Assembly: GCA_947561585.1 (NCBI GenBank)
Contig: CANNZV010002343.1
Coordinates: 1 to 64,000, forward strand
Length of the DNA stretch: 64,000 bases
DNA from: Caprella mutica
Taxonomy: Eukaryota; Arthropoda; Malacostraca; Amphipoda; Caprellidae
Direction of reading: 5' to 3'
The position numbers and the translations under genes were made by a program. The notes under the pieces are model-generated. The model was not told the DNA's origin and did no database searches. It saw nothing but the letters and a program-made list of their open reading frames with translations. Of the stretch, positions 24,000 through 36,600 are shown one piece after another. Each line of letters starts with the position of its first letter. Positions within the stretch are counted from its first letter, which is position 1.

Positions 24000-26900
24000 T
24001 TAATTGTATATTGTAAGTTCATGTTAATCATTCAACCCTAAGCTTTTAAAAATTGTTCTAAGATTGATACTTCATGTAAACTAGTACTAATCAGAAATCC
24101 TTTATTTTAGTAAAAATTGTATCGGGTAGATTTTACTTTAAAATAACCTGCAAGTGTATTTAGTCGTGTAGTAGTTTTTAAATTTTTGCCTAATTTAATT
24201 GTTATCTTCAACTTTTGTAAAACTATATTTTTTATAAATATAAAATAATTATCCATTTTCTATTATTGATCCTTTATTTATCTGATAAGAGATAGAACTT
24301 GCAAGTTGAAAGCCTTAGTTGACAGTAATGTCATGAATCCCAGTTTCACTCCGATGTCACAAATTAAGCACCAAAACTGCAGTAGGTAGCTACATTAGTT
24401 CTGTTCTTGGAGAAACTTTCTTTTGGTTCATCTCATAGAACTTTGTAACTTATTTTATTGTCAACGTTGGCGATGTGACATTTATTGAGAAGAAAAATTA
24501 TGATCACTTAGTTATTTTTAGTTCACGATATCACTGCTTGTTAATTGGTAGTGCAAGCATTTAATATATAAAAATTTTAAACTGAAAAGAATCAGTTCAC
24601 TTGATGATAAAAAATCCATCAAATTACAGCATTTAAAATCTAAACTAAACTAAACTAAGTTACAACTTAGTCATAGTTTTATTTTATTCTTTAGCCTAAA
24701 AGAATTTTAATTAAGTAACTTCAATAAAAGATAGAAAGTATCGGTATAGCCGTATAGGAAATTAGTAATTACTTATTTATAAGTTGATGAAAATAGAGAA
24801 AAACGCTTTTCAGCAACTTAATGATTGTTGTCATTAAATTAAAACGTAAGATGAATTATTAATTTATTATCATTTTAAAAACACAAATTTTAATAACTTC
24901 CTCATTTGGCCAATATATTGAATGAATTTAAAAAGATAATACACATAAAGGACTTCGAAAAAGAAAAGAAACTTGTCTTATCGACTAAATTAGTCACCAC
25001 TATTAATTTATTGAAATTCTGAATGCAGAAAATCTCCGGATTATAACTGAGACTGGTTATATCCCGTCCAGCAAATTATTTAAATGTGAAAAAAATGAGA
25101 AGCTATTAAAAATCATATCTTTAGACGATAAAATGCTCTTGTGTGAATGATTATAATATAAAATATTCGTGGAATAAGATTTGACAAAACTAAAAGTAAA
25201 ACTATAAACATTTACCACAAAGTTGAAAACGTGTTTTATAGTTTTAATAATATAGCCTATGGGAGAACAAATAATTTAAAGGAGTAAAAGAAGCGAAGTT
25301 ATTTAAAATCATATCTGAAGAGGATTAGTTTAATATTCTTGTGTGAATGGTTGTCATAAATAATATTTTTGGAATTAATGAGATTTGATAAAGATAAAGC
25401 TAGAAATCTACTTTAACCTCAAATTCGAATAGTTATTAGTTTCAATATTAGAACGACAATTGGTCAAAAGTAAATTGCATGAAGACATACAAGAGTAAAT
25501 CGTACGAAATATATACCAAGGTTAATTGAATGCAAAATTTCAAAATTATAAATATGCATTACAAATTATAAAAAAAATACATGTATTCATTACAAAATGA
25601 ACATTGCATGGATGATACAAATGAAACTATATATTTATACTTTAATTTAAATAATACAAAAATAATATCTAATCACTTGTCAGAAATCGATAAAAAATCA
25701 CCCCCCCCCCTCGTCCCTCCTCTAGATACACATATCTAATCCCCCATTTCACCCAATTACCCTAGCATTTTACCCCAGCAATATAGGCTCCTCCTTATTG
25801 GGGGATTTTTGAACGCGGAGGAATACTCTCTAAAATGCCACATGCAAAAAATAAGAAAGGTCAAAACTGCTAAAATAGCATATTACAACAGCTGACGGAT
25901 ACACTTTTCCGAGATAGTACCTAAGGTTATTAAACTACTTCTACATTACTAATTCTCTGAGTTCAATTCGAATGTTTGTGATTAAGAAACATAAATAAAA
26001 AACAAAGTTTTCTGGCTATTACATCACAACAATTTGATTGCATAATGTTTATTATTTATAAATACGTAGGAAAATCATTAGATTGATAAGAACATGGAGA
26101 ATCTAAATCTAACAGGGAAATACAGTAAAGCAGGGAATACAATAAAGTAATGCTGATAAATTCATTTAATTAATTTATTTTATTTTATTGTGAGAATAAT
26201 TAATTAATCGAAGAAGTGCACGAATGCAGTGTACCTAAACACTGCTTTATTAATGATACCGTATAAGAACGTATATCGATTTGATTTTTTCACGATTGCT
26301 GGGATATCGAATCGATGGATTGTTCCATCGAATCGGCATACCGTTGTTTGTAGGCGTGGGTTGTTACCAGCATGATATTGATACAGTAACACAGGGTATG
26401 GTAATCAGCTGATCAAATCTAGTTTGAAGTGACCACCAGATGACTGGAATGGCGAATCTGACCACACTTTGAAACATGGGAAAACCAATTTAAACTTAAT
26501 CACTTCTATTTTTTTTTTCTTATCAATTACTAACTAGGCATTGGTTAAATTGTATTTCCATTATTTTTTTCTTTAATTGTTATTCATAGGAACTACAATT
26601 CAGCAAATATAACTAGCACTAGTTTAGGCTCCTAGGTAGCATATGTTCAAGACACTATTTTTTATAGATAAGTTAAAAAAATGAACAATAAAAACACACC
26701 TGAGTTACATCCGTACTTTGAGGTTAAATCGCCATTTTCGCTTTTCTTTTGCACGAAACCTTTACAAAATGACTTTAAACTTATCGATATTAACATGCAA
26801 ATACGAGGAATTAAGTATGAGCCGCTCGGTCACAAACAAGGAATGTGTTGTTGTGGTGACGTCATATTTTTGTGTCGTCTACAAGCTACTAACTTACTAT

Positions 26901-27900
26901 ACACGTTTTGTTCCTGTACCCTGGTTACTGTGCTTGGTGGGTTTCAAACTGTCTAGCAACTGGTTCTTGCAAACCGGTGCGAGCCCTTTACTATATAGTA
27001 GTTACTATAACATTTGGTTAAATAAAGATGTCACCTCTCACTTTATATCATAGCTACAATATATTTTATATAATTACAACCACATAATTAAAAAAAAAAC
27101 GATTAGGTACCTATCATGTAGGTATTTACATTATTAATTTTTATAAGAGCAAATTTTGGCCTATTAACTTAAGCTTTCGCTTCCCAGGCAACCTATATAA
27201 CTCGGTTGCCAATGAAGAAATTTCTATTGAGCTAACTACTATGTTAGTGACAAGGAACTTCCACTCAAATTGTTCATGGTAAAAGAAGGCCCATCTATTA
27301 TAGACAAGATCAAGCACATATCAGGTTGTGATAAATTTATTGAACTAGAAAATTTAAGCATTCCTTAGCGTTCGTTTTAGAATAAAACCAAGTGTCATAT
27401 TCTTATCAATATATTGCATAAAGATATAAAACCAACAATAAGTTTATCAGATTCAATAATCATCAGAGACATTGACTTCTTGGTTTCGTTTGATAGAGTC
27501 GTTACACTCCGACTATTTTGTTTTGTAAATATACGGCTGCCGCAATTTTTGAATGTGTTTTCCTTATTTTGATAGTGTATCTTCTTCAGGAAGCAATAAT
27601 TATAACCTTCTAGACAGTTCTAGTTACTCATTGAAACTGCAAGGATATGGTATTATTACAATTTAAATTATTTTGTTCATTTAAGGAAAGATTTAAATCT
27701 TGCATTGTTTTTTGTTTCAGCATCTCTCACTCACTGGTCATCACTCATCAGGATGCACGCCTGCCACTGTGTCACACCAGTCTCTACACCTCACAACCAG
27801 ACTGCAGAATATGAAACATTTTTCCAAGACTCTCTGTGACAAGACAAATCTGAGCCCAATTTTAGAAATTATATATCTCTGCGGGGGATCTTGAATTAAG
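24000..27900. other. AT-rich non-coding DNA
   Basis: No exon with conserved protein features, no RNA gene and no clear element ends other than the right half of the 27-base inverted pair at 25894-25920 were seen. A poly-C/T stretch lies at about 25700-25725. Open frames at 26204-26392 and 26681-27053 show no recognisable domain or splice support. Confidence 0.5.
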
Positions 27901-28139
27901 TTTGATTAACCCATGTTTCAGAGGCTCGAAAATGTTAAGCCAATTTTTGAGCCAAAATTTCATAAAAAAATTTGAGCCAAGCCAATTTGGCTCATTTTTT
28001 GTAGATTTTGAGCCAAAATTAATGGGAACATGGGAATTAATTCAAAATTTAAAGCCAATTAGACATCTGAAATTTGACCATTTCAAATCTATGCCAAATT
28101 GCCAATTAGGTAATTGGCTTTAAGCCTTTAACTGACATA

Positions 28140-28318
28140 CCAGTCTGCAGAATATGTAAGATATTTGGGATATTCTCTCCGAACAATTTTGAATTAATTC
28201 CTATATTTACATTAATTTTGCTACGAACACTTCTGAATTAATTCCTATATTTACATTAATTTTGCTACGAACAGATTAAGAGATCTCTACGAACGCTTAA
28301 CTAGTTTCTGCAGACTGG
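28140..28318. mobile_element. MITE, CCAGTCTGCAG family (type 1), 8-base TSD
   Basis: Ends CCAGTCTGCAGAA and TTCTGCAGACTGG are perfect inverse copies. CTGACATA occurs at 28132-28139 and 28319-28326 as the target duplication. The element sits inside a diverged repeat of another family (about 27915-28330) that carries AAGCCAATTTTTGAGCC. 179 bases long, non-coding. Confidence 0.92.
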
Positions 28319-28494
28319 CTGACATACTCTTATACATGAACACTTTAACTAGGCTAAAGTAAAGTGTTCGTAGAGATCTCTTATTCTGTTTGTAGCAAAA
28401 TTAATGTAAATATTATAATATAGGGATTCAGTCAGAAGTGTTTCACTGCGTTTGTAGCAAAATTAATGTAAATTCAAAATTGTTCGGAGAGAAA

Positions 28495-28721
28495 CCAAGT
28501 AAAAAAGCATGTCCAAACTCGCCATTTTAATGGCGAGTTTGTGACAGTTATTTTGAGCCCTTCAATTGCAAATGGCGAGTTTTATCTATTTTTCTCCTAT
28601 GCTACAATGTTATTTTGGAGAGAATTAATGATAATTTGATCAATTTGGAGAGAATTTGTTGAATTTTGGAGAGAGCTGGAGAGGCAAATGGTGAGTTTAT
28701 GAGACATACTATTTTACTTGG
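28495..28721. mobile_element. MITE, CCAAGTAA/CCAGGTAA family (type 3), 8-base TSD
   Basis: Starts CCAAGTAAAAAAGCATGTCC and ends ATACTATTTTACTTGG. GAGAGAAA is repeated exactly at 28487-28494 and 28722-28729. The interior contains AAACTCGCCATTTTAATGGC and TTATTTTGGAGAGAAT, shared with copies at 30315-30556, 49211-49682 and 50412-50639. Confidence 0.93.
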
Positions 28722-28762
28722 GAGAGAAAATCCAACATATTTCCCATACTCTATTCTCTGCA

Positions 28763-29000
28763 CCAGTCTGTATTTGGTGCACAAAATCCCACTGACCTTT
28801 TCAAAGAGCTGAAAAAATCCACCATAAATTTCCAGTAATTTGGCTGATCCACCAACATTTTTCCAAATTATCCACTGAAAATTAATGGCAACATAGGAAT
28901 AAATTGCTAAAAAATCCACCGACTTTGCCAGAATATTATTTTCAAAAGGGAAAAAATTCCACCGACATGTCGGTGGAATTTACCACGATATACAAACTGG
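28763..29000. mobile_element. MITE, CCAGTCTGTATTTGG family (type 5)
   Basis: Starts CCAGTCTGTATTTGGTGCAC and ends GATATACAAACTGG. CTCTGCA occurs on both sides (28756-28762 and 29002-29008; an eighth base differs). The insertion splits the terminal inverted repeat of an older type 1 element, whose last bases GACTGG follow at 29009-29014. Interior hallmark: ATTCCACCGACATGTCGGTG. Confidence 0.85.
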
Positions 29001-29255
29001 ACTCTGCAGACTGGCTGCCGCCTGCCAGGTCATTAAACAATCATGAAGTGTGCAGTACAACAAACTAGTTACATAACAGACAATTTTGTTGAAATCATTT
29101 CATATTTCAGGACAATTAGTCTCCCAAAATTCTCTCCAAAATGACCAAATTTCTTCAATATGTCTCCAATAATAACATGTAATGATGTAAACATAGGAAT
29201 TAATTAGGAAATAGTCACAAAGATCTTGTTTAGATGAATTTTCCCTCAAATATAG

Positions 29256-29485
29256 CCAGTCTGCAGAATGTGTCTCAGTCTCTTCTCCCGAGTCCCGCAG
29301 AGATTTTATTGTGTGAGAGAGTCATTCTTTGACTCTCAGCAGCAGATTCAAAATCTCCCCCAGCTAAATTAATGGTAACATAGGAATTAATTCAAGATCT
29401 CCCGCAGAGATCTCCAATTTCTAAAATTTCAATCAAAAACTCCTGCAGAGAGTCTTGGATAAATGTTCCATATTCTGCAGACTGG
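29256..29485. mobile_element. MITE, CCAGTCTGCAGAAT family (type 1b), 8-base TSD
   Basis: Starts CCAGTCTGCAGAATGTGTCT and ends CATATTCTGCAGACTGG. AAATATAG is repeated exactly at 29248-29255 and 29486-29493. The host sequence is a type 6 element, and a paralogous type 6 copy near 50101-50118 has the uninterrupted site (TTCCCTCCAATATAGTCTCC). Confidence 0.95.
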
Positions 29486-29566
29486 AAATATAGTCTCCAA
29501 AGATCTTTGGCGACATTGACGCGCTTTGCAGACTGGGCCAGTTTGCAGAATATGGAAATTTGGAAG

Positions 29567-29698
29567 CCAGTCTGGAAAAATAGGTGCTTTCTGATGAACT
29601 AATTAATCTGTTGGAGTTTTTTAATGGTAAACTGCTAAAAATTGTATAATCCGTAGCATATAGAGTTCATCTGTTAGCCTAAGCAGTTTCCAGACTGG
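29567..29698. mobile_element. MITE, CCAGTCTGGAAAA family (type 4), 8-base TSD
   Basis: Starts CCAGTCTGGAAAAATAGG and ends AAGCAGTTTCCAGACTGG. TTTGGAAG is repeated exactly at 29559-29566 and 29699-29706. 132 bases long. A longer sibling lies at 50647-50823. Confidence 0.93.
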
Positions 29699-29791
29699 TT
29701 TGGAAGTTGCCAGTTAGAACATTTTTCAAAGACTCTCTGCTGGAGTTTTTGATTGAATTTTAGAAATTGAAGATCTCTGTGGGAGATCATG

Positions 29792-29947
29792 ATTATATTC
29801 CCAGTTTGCAGAATATGGGACATTTTTAACATTTTCTGTGCGAACAATCCATAATTTTCTCCTATATTTTCATGTATTTTAATGAAATCAGAAGCCAAAA
29901 TAGAGGATTTCCTGGAGAACAGTTTACCAGTTCCTGCAGTCTGATTA
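29792..29947. mobile_element. MITE, CCAGTTTGCAGAATATGGGA family (type 1c)
   Basis: Starts CCAGTTTGCAGAATATGGGA and ends with GTTCCTGCAGTCTG. TGATTATATT lies next to both ends, though the exact end base is uncertain. Related copies (48192-48335 and 48857-48990) share CATTTTTAACATTTTCTGTG. Confidence 0.7.
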
Positions 29948-30314
29948 TATTAATTTAGCTGCGGGAAATTTAGAATTAATTCCTATGTTGCCATTAATTA
30001 CTTTAATTTAGCTGCGGAAGATTCTGAATCTGCTGCTGTGAGTCGGAGAGTAACTCTCTCTCAAAATAAAATCTTTGCAGGAGATTGAGATGAGACACAT
30101 TATGAAGCTGGTCAGAGAGTAACAGTCTCTCAAATTAAAATCTGACTGTATACATAATCTGAGAGTGAGATGTGTCTCTTCACTCTCTCCATTGTCCCAT
30201 GCTTGTCTAGGACTCTAGTATATATTTAAAAAAATAAGAATTGCGTAGTATATAGTATATCACATAGCTAATCACATGTTTAATCACTTGCTCAAGGAAG
30301 CAAGTTTATTTAGG

Positions 30315-30556
30315 CCAAGTAAAATAATGTGTCTCTTTAACTCTCCATTTGTCTCTCCAGTTCTCTCCAAAAATAACCAAATTTCTCTCCAAAATGATCA
30401 AATTCCCATAGATGATAAATTCTCTCCAAAATAACATGGTAGGATAGGAGAAAACTAGATATTTCTCGCCATTTGTAATTGATGGGCTCAAAATAATTGT
30501 CACAAACTTGCCATTTAAATGTCGAGTTTGGAAATTGGACATGCATTATTACCTGG
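30315..30556. mobile_element. MITE, CCAAGTAA family (type 3), inverse copy just upstream of MMS22L
   Basis: Starts CCAAGTAAAATAATGTGTC and ends CATTATTACCTGG; ATTTAGG occurs on both sides (7 of 8 bases match). It ends 118 bases before the MMS22L start codon, so it probably lies in the promoter or leader. Open frames on its minus strand are not conserved in other copies. Confidence 0.88.
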
Positions 30557-30673
30557 GATTTAGGGTAATTTGATTATTATTTTTATTCATTTTCAACTTT
30601 CAGAAATAGAAATTATATATAAAAGTAATTAGTACAATAATCATTACATATGTGATCATTGCTCAGCATCTAA

Positions 30674-33600
30674 ATGTCTGGACAGTCGGGTCACTCCTTC
30701 CCCCTCACTCCCCCTATTGAGGTAACAAAGCCTCCTGATGGGGGAGCAAGTGGGGCCTTTAATCCCCAGGACTGGGAGGAGGAGTGGGATGTTGATGACA
30801 TGGACTTCTTCAATGATGCTGAGATGATAGATGATCTGGAGAAAATTAAGTCAGGTATGATGTTGTTAGTTGGAAATAAATTAAATATTAGGATATTTTC
30901 GTTTCCACATTATTATTTTAGCAATAATCATCAGTAATCAAATTTATCCTACATTTAAATTATATCATATAATCAAAATCATCTATGTTCAAGTATGTTG
31001 ATTTCACATCTGTCTAGTTATTGAAATATTTTTGCTATTAAATTAGGTTTCATATTATTAACATAGAATAGCTAGCTAGTAATATAGTTATAACTACCTT
31101 CATTGATAACAAAAATATAAATTTAGCCAATATTTCTAATTAAAGCTAAGTTAAGTTCTTAATTATTGGATGGTTCCACATTTTCAATAATTTATTCAAC
31201 AGTATAGGTTGGTTTAAGAATTATAATTTAACTCTTATTTTAATTGGTATGATATCTATACCTGCAGCCTTCAGGTAATATGGACACCTTCTATTAATAT
31301 ATCATTCAATTTGATCTGTGTATTTTTGCAGGTGCAGTCAAAGAAGAGGAGAAATTAGTGCGCCTGGAATGCACTGGAAAGCCCGAGCCTCTTTCCAAAT
31401 TATTTGCCACTGACAGTATTTTACCGAGGGGATGTTTGGCGGCCTTACTCAAAAATAAGAACATAACTCCTTGGCTTGAGAAGCAGTCTTCTGCATGCTC
31501 TGCATTTGCTTTTCAACTTCCCTGTACTGTCGACTGTCTGTGGAATGACAGCAAACACTTTTTCAGTGCAGTCAAGTGAGTGATTTTTAATCTGGTTATA
31601 AAATGTGTGATATCAAAATTACGTTATGAAAATATTAACTAAATTTTAGTCTTAATTTGAAATAATTTTTACTCAAAAGATTTAAAAACATAGGTGTTAT
31701 AAAATAAATATTCAGTGTATAGTTAGCCTTTATGAAAGTTTAAATGCCTAATTGAGTTTTTTTTTCAGACAAAGTGTTCGTTTCATTGAGAACCAATGTT
31801 CGTCAAATCACTTCAGTGCGACTGAAATTATTATAAATGACTCAGACTCAACCAACAGTCCGTCAGCTCTTCATGAACAGATAGCCATTTTCTACAACAG
31901 TCTGTGGCATTACGTGCAATATACCTTATGTTCTAAAAGTGATACTCCCTGTGGTCAGGACTCCAATTTAATAGAATACAAAAGTGTGAGGTTAAAACAG
32001 AAGTGCTGTGTTATAGCTAAGGAAGTGTTATCAGTGCTAAAGTTTATAGGTCCTTTTGACAGACTGCAAAATTATGTCACATCCGCTGTGTCGCCTCAAT
32101 CGAATAAGGTAAGTTGTGAAATAGTTAATTAATGTATGTATTTCAAGTTAAATACTAAATTATTAATATTTATGCTTTAAAACATAATAGGCTGAATGAG
32201 ATCTAAATATTCCAAAACTGAAAAGTTTTATTCATTTGCAATTTTTTTCTTGATTATTTATTCAGTGGCTACTTGGCTAGCTGTTAATTCTTAATAAATT
32301 CCTATTTTTAAAATATGGTCCTAAATGAAATTACAATCCGTCAACTATTTTCAGTGTCCGTCAGTGGCATACCACCTGTTCCACGCCCACCTCACCATAC
32401 GCTGGTGGAGTCTGGCAATACTCCACTCTATAGAATCCACTCACGATACTCTCAATGTCCCTCTCTCCACCAAGAGAAACAGTCTGCCTTTGCTGGTGAA
32501 GGAGGAGGGCATTGTAACCCAGCCAATGATGGGGCAAGGTAAGAAATGTTAATGCAGTAACTCCTCTTATTTACACCTGATTGATAAAGTTCTCATTATC
32601 CCATGAAACAATCTTTATTTATATCAACCAGATAGCCATATCCACTTATTTTAAACTCATTGATTTATTTAAATTCCTCCCAAATTCCAATGATAGTAAT
32701 AGAATTAATTTATCTCCTCCTTTTGCAATGTATACATTGTCTAATAAATTATCTTGTCAAGTAGTGATTAATAGAAATTGTCAATTGTATTTATCATTAA
32801 TATGATATTTTTTACCATTTAAAATAATCTAATTCATTTGCCAGATTTAATATCAACTAACCACTGGGAGCCATTTGGTCAAACCATCGCCTTCATTCTA
32901 TGGGACACACTTCTTCTGCTGAGTCGGCAACTGAAGAGTGAGAACAACACCTCTGAAGTCACTTTGCCCTGCTCTTGCTCTGAAGAACTCTGCCTATCTC
33001 TCCTACACGTGATCAAAGAAAGAAACCTTAATGGTAAAGGGCAGTCAGTGTGGAGCATCGTCAGACCACGACTAACGGCCCTGCTGAAGCCTCGTGAGAA
33101 CGATAGGTCGTATCCTAAAGGAGAGGTGTCATCCCCTAATGATGTCATCTCTATCGTGCTGTGTCTAGTTAGACTTGGAACATTGGACCCTATTGGAGGA
33201 ACATTGGACCAGCAGGTAATTAACCAGATAGGATTAACTAACACTGAAATGTTCATTTGTTTAATTTTAATATTGCCTTCTTGATTTGTTTAGGCAGGAA
33301 TTGTTCATTTGTATTATAATTGTCTGTTGGTAATTTCGTTTAAAAGATTCTCGCAATCATAAACTTTGTTTACTATCACCTCTTCTTCTATCCATTGTTG
33401 TTGTATAACCTCCCCAACATCCTCGCCGGGATGCCAGGGGCTCCCCGGGTTTCAGCCACCAAGGCACTGTGTGGGCCTAAGGGAAACCCGTATCACTCAG
33501 GAAGTTAATAACTGCCTGAGGATGGGTCCAAAGGTGCTCCAGTGAGTGTATGTTGTGTGTAGTCCTGTGTAGGTGTAGTGACGGACATTGTGTGAGAATG

Positions 33601-36600
33601 TGAGAGATTGTGCCCTGATCGGCTTGACAGAAGTCGCACCGATCAGAGTCCGATCTCCCAATCCTTTGCGTGTAGTGAGGAAGGTAAGGATGGTGGCCAT
33701 ATCTCAGACGTGATAGGGTAACCCTATCACGACAGGACATGGCCGACTCACTATGGTCGATGGTTGGAGGCCTAGACCCAAGGAGTCTGTTAGGAGGGTC
33801 CGTGAGTGCAGTCACCGGTGCTTGTGTCCCTCTTAATATTTATTGGAAAGTGACTGCATTCACGGAGTAGCTTTTCTCCATTTATGAGCATTGTCACAGA
33901 CTGAAGATAGGTTATTATGTTGATGAAGTCAATTTCTTTTCTGACCTTTCTTTAGTATTAGCAACATAGCGTTTGTTTCTTATGCAGACATTAAAGTGAT
34001 TAGTTATTAGTCATTTAGTGCTTTGAACAATGTGTCTGATGTCAGTCCCACCCTCAGTCAGACCCCCTCCTTCCTCCTGAAGCTGGTCTCATCAAAGAAC
34101 TCTTCCTGAGACTGTTCAGTGCTCCTCAGCTCCCGGAGGAGACTCTGCGCTGTGCCATGAGTAGCTGCCTGTCTCTGTTGCTCCTCTGGGAGAAGGAGGC
34201 CCGAGTGAGGGACTGGGCCCTCATTGCCTGGGAGAAGCACTACTCCAAGAACTTGGATGGCTTCTTCCTCCTCAGTAGGGAGACTAATTCACTGCAGGGG
34301 ATGGCTTGTGTGAGGTGAGGGGAAAATAGATAGGTTGAGTTCAGAGTAATAGGTCAGTTACACAATTCGGACATGTAAAAAAAAATATGATTTTTATTGA
34401 ACTTTCATTATTATCAACTATACATATGTTCTTATGTGTCTGAAAATGTGGAACCGTCCAATAACTATGAACATATCCTACCGTCACTTCTAGTGATAAT
34501 TAATTATTAAAACTACGATTTTACTTGTTTAACGTCTTCAAAATTATAATATATAGCTTACTAATATTGTTAGATAAAATAATAAAATTCCTCATAAAGA
34601 ACATAAGTGAATTTAATAGGTACCTATTTATATTAGGTATATTACAAAATTTCTAATTGTAATTAAGAAAATAGAATAAAATCATTCCATAGGATTTGAT
34701 TAAAATTTTAAAAGTACAACTGCTTCATATTTTGAATGTGCATTGTTATTTAAAAGTAGGACTACATTTTATTATTGTTCTACTTTATTATTTTAACGAA
34801 TAAATCAGCTGCCCTTGGAGCAATGGTTTTTTATGGCCTTACAGTTCCTTAATATTAATCTGTACTATTATATGTGCTGTTGGATCCCAATCAACAGATA
34901 CGAAATGTAATAGAATTTTTTTTCTAATAAATAGATAATCAATCACTCCCAGTGACTAAATATCTATTAAGCATACATATATATTAGCAATACTAAATTA
35001 CTAATTCTTAAGTTGATTCTACTCTCATTCCCCACTTTCCCCCAGTAACGACATCTCAGCGTGGGTGAAATTAACCACCACTGCCCCAGAACATTCCAAA
35101 GATATCTTCACTTCTTCAGCTCATAACTCCTCTTGGATATTGTTCTTGAGATCATTTGGTGAGCACTCTTGTAATTTATCTTCAGTTTTAAGACATCATT
35201 TTACATTGCTCTCAATTAGTTAGTATTTGTTTATAATCTTTGAATGATATAATGTTTCTAGCAATTTTAGTGTCTATTTTTAAAATTATTGTGTGATTTC
35301 ATTAATACTCACTACAAAGAATTTTGACATTTTTTGATGGTTTTACGTTTTCTTCACTCCTTGCCATAATATCTTTTTTTTTAGGCTAATTGAAGTTAAT
35401 TACGGAAATTTTTTCTCAACAGGAAGTGTTCTTCATCGTGGTGGCAGCAAGGCGTGGCTTGGAGTCAAAGGTAGAATCCTTACTAAGTTCACAGACAAGA
35501 GAGTGTCGGACCTGTCTGCTATGGGGATTTACAACACTGCTCTGCTGCTGCTAACCTGCGCTAGTGGTACTGCTGGGGAAGCTGTGAGTAGCTACACCAA
35601 CTAGCCATCGAATAAAGTTCCTATTAAGGGCCGTACACACGCAGGGTTTTTTAAGTCTTTCCACCAGACTTTTAGCTAAGCTCCTCCTACTTTTTCCATG
35701 AGAATACGAAAAAAACGATATAATTATTTATTTAAGTTTGTATCATGGATACCAACTTAAATGAATAGTAATTATATCGTTTTTTTTTTATATTCTCATG
35801 AAAAAAGTAGGAGGAGCTTAGCAAAAAGTCTGATGGAAAGACTTAAAACCCCTACGTGTGTACGGCCCTTTACATAATGCATCTCAGGATTCAGGAATAG
35901 GATATTTAATCTATCCCTTCCTCCTTCAGACGAGTGAGTCCTGTGAGCTCCTGACGAAGGTACTCCTTCTTCAGTCCCCTAACGCCCTCTGTGCCACGCC
36001 CTCACAAGCCAACAGAGCCATAATGGCACTGAAAGGTCTGGCGGCACTGTGTCAGGTCAACTGTCAGATTGGCATCAATGTGTCAGCAGTGTCACCAGGT
36101 GTCAGGAAGGTCACCTCTCTGCTGTGTCAGACCTATAGCTCCACCAAAGACGTCATGCAGAAGAGGTGCGAGTTCTTTTGTCATGCTAATCATGTTGTTT
36201 ATAAAGTCCTAGCTATATAAATTGTATAGATTAATTAATAAGTTATCCACTCGATATTTTTAATTAGCTAAACAAAATTCTATATGAAAACCTTGCATAA
36301 TTTTAATGCATATAATGTCATCCGAGCTATTACAGATGTTTTGTCATTTGGCACCATTGCTACTTGTTATTTATATTTATTTGAAATTTAATTCGTTTAT
36401 AAACAATATTTAATAGTGAATACAAATTTAATAAGCCAATCACTGCTACTTGGCTAATAAAAACAACCTGTGCAATTTTTCCTACTTTATTTTATATCAT
36501 CTAATAGACGTAGCTACATATTTTGGACATGTTCTAGAAACATAGGCCGCTGAGAAATTAGGGTTAAATGGATTAATAGTCAGTTGTACCGCTAGATGGC

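Larger units (their letters stand above)
18280..25920. repeat. Possible large element bounded by a 27-base inverted repeat
   Basis: GTACTATCGCGG begins at 18280 and its inverse ends at 25920. The inverted match covers 27 bases (18280-18306 against 25894-25920) with one mismatch. The 7.6 kb between them has no intact open frame and contains SINE-like repeats and a tandem duplication. No clear target duplication was found outside the ends. This could be a decayed DNA transposon or two separate copies of a short repeat in opposite orientation. Confidence 0.35.

Noticed and set aside
26857..26864. TGACGTCA (CRE-like) here and at 4935-4942
   Set aside because: One is far from any gene start and the other lies in an intron; two 8-base matches in 64 kb are not enough to claim regulation.
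26681..27053. Overlapping open frames of 91 and 111 codons
   Set aside because: No domain, no splice context and composition typical of chance frames.
30306..30546. Two overlapping minus-strand open frames upstream of MMS22L
   Set aside because: Both are within a type 3 MITE and are not kept in sibling copies.
32879..33256. 125-codon minus-strand frame
   Set aside because: Antisense shadow of MMS22L exon 5.
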